A DNA stretch of 64,000 bases. Source: Paramecium tetraurelia (taxonomy: Eukaryota; Ciliophora; Oligohymenophorea; Peniculida; Parameciidae). The position numbers and the translations under genes are program-made. Positions 60,543-64,000 of this stretch are shown piece by piece. The notes beneath the pieces are model-generated. The model did no database searches, was not told the DNA's origin, and saw only the letters and a program-made list of their open reading frames with translations. Location of the stretch: assembly GCF_000165425.1 (NCBI RefSeq), contig NW_001799067.1:440867-504866 (forward strand), written 5' to 3'. How positions within the stretch are numbered: the first letter of the stretch is position 1; the number at the start of each line of letters is the position of its first letter.

Positions 60543-61679
60543 AGAATGACATAAGTTAACAGTAAATTGATTAAGCACTCTTAAGATTGAATGCATTACT
60601 CAAGGATGAACCTCCAAAATAAGAAAAATAAAAGTTTAAAAAACCTCTACTTATTAATTAAGAAGATGCTTCAAGTATAGTTTCATCATAACCTAACTAT
60701 ACATATTAAACTAAAATGACATCTGAATAAATCAATCATTTTGTTGATAGAATGAATGATAAATTTAAACAGTAAATAGTATTTTAAAGTCATTCATAGA
60801 ACTTAGAATAAAATAATTGAGCTGAGAAAAGATAAGATATATTCTCCAATTAAAGTGAATGAAAAGAGTTAATCAATTCTCAAATAAAAAATACAAAATG
60901 GTGAATATTAATCATTATATGAAAGAGCTAAAATCAGGTAAATTGAAAAATAAGAGAAAATCAAAGAAAATCAAAGATTAAAACTGTTAGATGAAATGAT
61001 GAGTATGAAAACTAAATGCAGTGAATCGAAATCAGTGGATAATTTCTTACAAAAAATGGATTATTGGTAAGAAAAGAAGACTCAATACATCTAAAATTAG
61101 TAATAAGAAAAAATAGAAAAAGAGTTAGAAGGAGTTACATTTAAACCTAACCTTAATCCATTATCCACTAAGATAGCCAAACAATAAAATAAAGATAGTG
61201 ACTTATTAGAACGCTTTTAGAAATCCAATCAAAATAAATAATTGAATGAATAAAGATTATTAAAGGATGAACTAAAAAAAACACCATTTACGCCTAAGTT
61301 AAATAAAAACTCAATTCTAATTAACAACAAAGTGTAAAAATAATAGCAATTCAAAAATCACAATTATTTTTTAAACTAATAAGCATTGAACTAATCAAAA
61401 GACTCAAGTTTAATTAATTTTAATAGCACCGTTCAAAAATAACAATTATCAAATGATGCATTTCATTCAAAATAATCTAAATCATTGACTCCTGATAATG
61501 TTCGTTCTAGATATTCCACTGAAAAAATCAAAGATGATAACTCAATTAAAAAGAGATCGACCACTCCATTAAAACAAAATAAAATAATCCCAAATGTTTA
61601 AGAGGTCAAATATAATCCCAATCTGAAGTTTTTGATGACATTGGCCTAAAAAGATTTGAATTATTCATCCTTATTTTGA
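60543..61679 (+). CDS. Protein with repeated F-x-P-x-L-N motifs
   Basis: The well-supported part runs from about 60785 to TGA 61677-61679 (ELRKDKIYSPIKVNEKSQSI, LYERAKIRQIEKQEKIKENQ). Three short motifs recur: GVTFKPNLNP, PFTPKLNKNS and KYNPNLKFL, spaced 50-140 residues apart in a charged, disordered context with many Ser/Thr-Pro (STTPLKQNK, KSLTPDNVRS). An upstream segment, LNALLKDEPPKQEKQKFKKP, is in another frame, and I could not place the intron that should join them, so the start at 60543 is tentative. The F-x-P-x-L/I-N repeats are a pattern I have seen in ciliate cytoskeletal proteins; the role is unknown. Confidence 0.6.
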
Positions 61680-61792
61680 TTTTATAGATTGACCATCTCC
61701 AATTTATAACAATTCAATAGATATTATATCTTTAATTATTCAATTTTGATTTTATAAGAATTCAATTCTTAATTAAACTTATTTCTTATACT

Positions 61793-61808
61793 ATATATAT
61801 ATATATAA
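61793..61808. repeat. Short (TA)n tract
   Basis: Eight TA units in the 217-bp gap between the convergent motif-repeat gene and Atg5. Simple repeats of this kind are frequent in AT-rich intergenic DNA. No further function implied. Confidence 0.7.
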
Positions 61809-61896
61809 TTATTTTGATTGTTTTTATATAGAAAGAAACATTAATAGTAAAATAAAACAAAATGCCACAAAAGTTAAAATACTAATTAAATATACA

Positions 61897-62718
61897 TCAT
61901 TTTATAATAATATAACAAAATCCATCTGGGTTGATGAATGTTGACACTAATAATCTGACTGGGAAATCCAAATTTACCTATAAACCTAAGACATTGACAT
62001 TTAATTCATTATAATTCAAACTCTAAAATAATATGTAATAATATACATCTTCAAAAATTGGTTATAAAACATTTTACAGAGTTTCTTTCGCGTCCTTTAA
62101 GACATGGGATCTTTAAATCATATTTCCATCAATAAATATCCTAATTGGAATACTGAGTTATTATTCCTTCTTTAACATGGTTAAATCCCAGATTTTGTCA
62201 AAGAATTCATAAAATTGAGGTCTATAATTATGGTCAGAATAGTTTTGGAACATTTTATACTATTATTCTATAGTAATTGTCTAGAAGATTTATCGTTCCC
62301 ATTTATGACCATACCTAATCATGCATGCCTATTTTAGATTCCAAAAGTATCTATTTTTGATATCAACTTAAATGTTCTCAGAAATAGGTAATACATTTTC
62401 TGGTCTTTTTTTAAAATGAACAACCATTTCTACCTCCTCATTAATTCTATCTATTTGTACAAAGAAAGGAATATGCCACTAAATGGGTTAATCATTAAAT
62501 GATAACCACAGGGAGGATCTCGCTTTATTTGAGTATCTTATAAAATGATTGTAGATTGATTCAAAATAGAATCCAGGATACTTATTGTTGTAAACTATGC
62601 AAACAAAGGGGATGATATCCTCAACATCTTAAATGATAAATTTTCCAAGAAAAGATTATTCATTAATTTATTTGCGAATATCTTCTAAACTCATTTCTTC
62701 TAAGGGTTAATTATCCAT
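61897..62718 (-). CDS. ATG5: Autophagy protein Atg5
   Basis: Conjugated to Atg12 and, with Atg16, promotes Atg8 lipidation at the growing autophagosome. About 273 residues starting MDNQPLEEMSLEDIRKQ. The family signature segment reads QPIQWHIPFFVQID (compare TPLKWHYPIGLLFD in animals), followed by EMVVHFKKRPENVLP (compare ITVHFKSFPE), a helical linker with FWNLKQACMIRYG carrying the conserved Lys that accepts Atg12, then SIPIRIFIDGNMIQRSH and a C-terminal VSTFINPDGFCYIII. Two ubiquitin-like folds flanking a helical region fit. The sequence is divergent but the order of blocks is clear. Confidence 0.83.
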
Positions 62719-62796
62719 ACTATTTTAATAATATATTATTTATATAAATATTTTAATATAACTTATTTTATTGATCATTTATTTATATGTAATAAA

Positions 62797-63012
62797 ATGT
62801 CCTATTTGATTGTTGTTTAAGTGAACTAAAAACAAGAGAGTTATAATAAAAAATAGATAATTTTTTACAATAGGAAGTTAAATAATAACTCAATAAGAGT
62901 AGATCGTGAGCAGAGGATTTACAATTATAAAAGAGGCTTATATTTTAATATGAATAATAATTTAGAAATTTGTGAGCTATAAAATAAATATTTTAATGAT
63001 GTTAGAGTGTGA
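62797..63012 (+). CDS. Possible small gene, unknown
   Basis: ATG 62797-62799 opens 71 codons, MSYLIVVQVNQKQESYNKKQ and so on to VRV and TGA. A GT..AG intron near the end could extend it to about 63090. Rich in Asn, Lys and Tyr; no family. It lies between the divergent Atg5 and the eL20 gene, and could be chance in AT-rich DNA. Confidence 0.35.
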
Positions 63013-63123
63013 GGGATAATGAATTTGAAGAGCATTTGAATAGATTTCGTATAATATAAGTTTGTATTCTATTGTTTATCTAAATTGGGTGAGAAATTAA
63101 ATCTTTTTTTAAAATATAAAAAA

Positions 63124-63805
63124 ATGGTTAAAAACTCAGCACAAGACCCTTAAGATAATTCACTCTAAATGAAAGTAATTGATAAAAGTGCTATTGGCTT
63201 AGACTAGATAATATTTGGTTTCCGGAAGAAGACTTCCATCTAAGGAAGACCCAAATCCCAAAGTGATTAGTATGAGAATCTTTGCAAGAAACACAGTCGC
63301 TGCTAAAAGCAGATTCTGGTATAGCATGAGTTAATGGTTAGGTGGAATTTAAGAAGACTCAATAAACTCAGACCTTCACATGGATAGATCTTAGCAGTAT
63401 AAGAATTATTTGAAAGAAGAGACACAAATGTCAAAACATACGGAATCGTTCTTAAATATTAATCCAGAACAACCATTCATAATATGTACAAGGAATTCAG
63501 AGACACAACTTTAAATGGAGCAGTCTCTTAATTATGTAATAACATTTGCTGAAGAATATTTTAGATCAAGAAATGGCTGGAAATCACAGAGCTCAACCAT
63601 AAACAATTCATATTCTCAGAACATCAGTTTTAACAAAGAGTGCTGATATCAAGAGAGGAAAGACTAATTAATACAGAGTACAATTCAAATATAGTTTTAG
63701 GGTGACTCAATCAAATTCCCAATTGTCAAAACAGTCCCAAGAGCTAGTCACAAAAAGTTCAGAACAGTGTTCAAAGCCAAAAGACCCAACCTCTACAGAT
63801 CATGA
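63124..63805 (+). CDS. Ribosomal protein eL20 (L18a)
   Basis: Four introns (28, 23, 29, 23 nt) give 192 residues in exact frame. The core starts [18 protein letters not shown], followed by [76 protein letters not shown] and the C-terminal [15 protein letters not shown], all matching eL20 of the 60S subunit. An extra 17 residues ([17 protein letters not shown]) precede the usual MK start; the internal ATG may be the real start. TGA 63803-63805. Confidence 0.93.
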
Positions 63806-64000
63806 ACATGTTATTTTAGTACAATAATCATCATATAATAATATTTAATATTAATTAATCATTCCCATTAAGCCACTATTCAAACATCATTTGAAATTGG
63901 TTCATAAAATATAAATTTTAATATAATATATATTATCATTATTTATTAATCAATTTTTTAAAATTAGGCAATTTTTAAACAGGTTCTTGATTATGATGTA
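63806..64000. other. Right-edge intergenic DNA
   Basis: AT-rich. The last 40 bases could be the 3' end of a minus-strand gene (a frame reading IIIKNLFKNCLILKN before TGA), but too little is present to call. Confidence 0.4.

Noticed and set aside
1-64000. tRNA, rRNA and CRISPR arrays
   Set aside because: No tRNA arm pattern, no rRNA-like block and no spaced direct repeats were found by eye in the intergenic regions. Short GGTTCGAA-like strings occur only inside coding sequence.
1-64000. Transposons or insertion sequences
   Set aside because: No transposase, reverse transcriptase or terminal repeats seen. Macronuclear DNA of ciliates is normally cleared of them.
63960-64000. Start of another minus-strand gene at the right edge
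   Set aside because: Only about 15 codons are visible with no recognisable motif.

Overview
The window is almost certainly ciliate macronuclear DNA of the Paramecium type. In every recognisable gene TAA and TAG are read in frame as glutamine and only TGA ends the frame. Genes are cut by tiny GT..AG introns, mostly 20-30 nt, whose removal restores conserved protein families. The DNA is AT-rich, intergenic gaps are often under 100 bp, and there is no operon structure, tRNA, rRNA, CRISPR array or transposon that I can see. I assembled about 40 protein genes by reading both strands with this code. For most of them the spliced length is an exact multiple of three.

Layout, left to right. 1-7.2 kb, minus strand: an RCC1-repeat/coiled-coil protein (runs off the left edge), a tail-anchored protein with two copies of a longin-like domain, and a kinase-like/MORN fusion. 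7.4-10.7 kb: a short DHHC palmitoyltransferase, a Rab GTPase ending in CC, an acyl-protein thioesterase and an EF-hand protein starting MGTCS. They form two divergent pairs whose start codons are only 22 and 23 bp apart, so a palmitoylation writer and eraser lie close together. 10.9-19.6 kb: a transportin-3/importin-13-like receptor, a small MGNAC protein, a Q-tailed protein and XRN1. 19.8-31.4 kb, mostly minus: a polytopic membrane protein, a large HEAT-type chromosome protein, two tandem RING/RBR-like genes, two coiled-coil genes, a Myb/SANT protein and an EF-hand protein.

31.4-45.1 kb: a TBC Rab-GAP, a PG-repeat ciliary-type protein, a decayed coding region, ubiquitin-eL40, a zinc-finger protein, an unknown multi-intron gene, proteasome alpha-3, actin-capping protein alpha, PIBF1/CEP90 and a large coiled-coil protein. 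45.1-53.3 kb: a zinc-binding coiled-coil protein, a pseudokinase, a hybrid histidine kinase with a C-terminal receiver, a basic/acidic unknown and a tandem CCCH protein. 53.4-64 kb: mitochondrial uS5, an ammonium transporter, a membrane-anchored purple acid phosphatase, two unknowns, Atg5, a possible small ORF and ribosomal eL20.

The genes are a normal mix of housekeeping (XRN1, ubiquitin-eL40, eL20, proteasome, uS5m), signalling and ciliary functions. The items most worth a second look are the protein-lipidation cluster at 8-10.7 kb, two kinase-like proteins lacking catalytic residues, the unusual acid phosphatase with an N-terminal membrane module, and two places where reading frames are disrupted.
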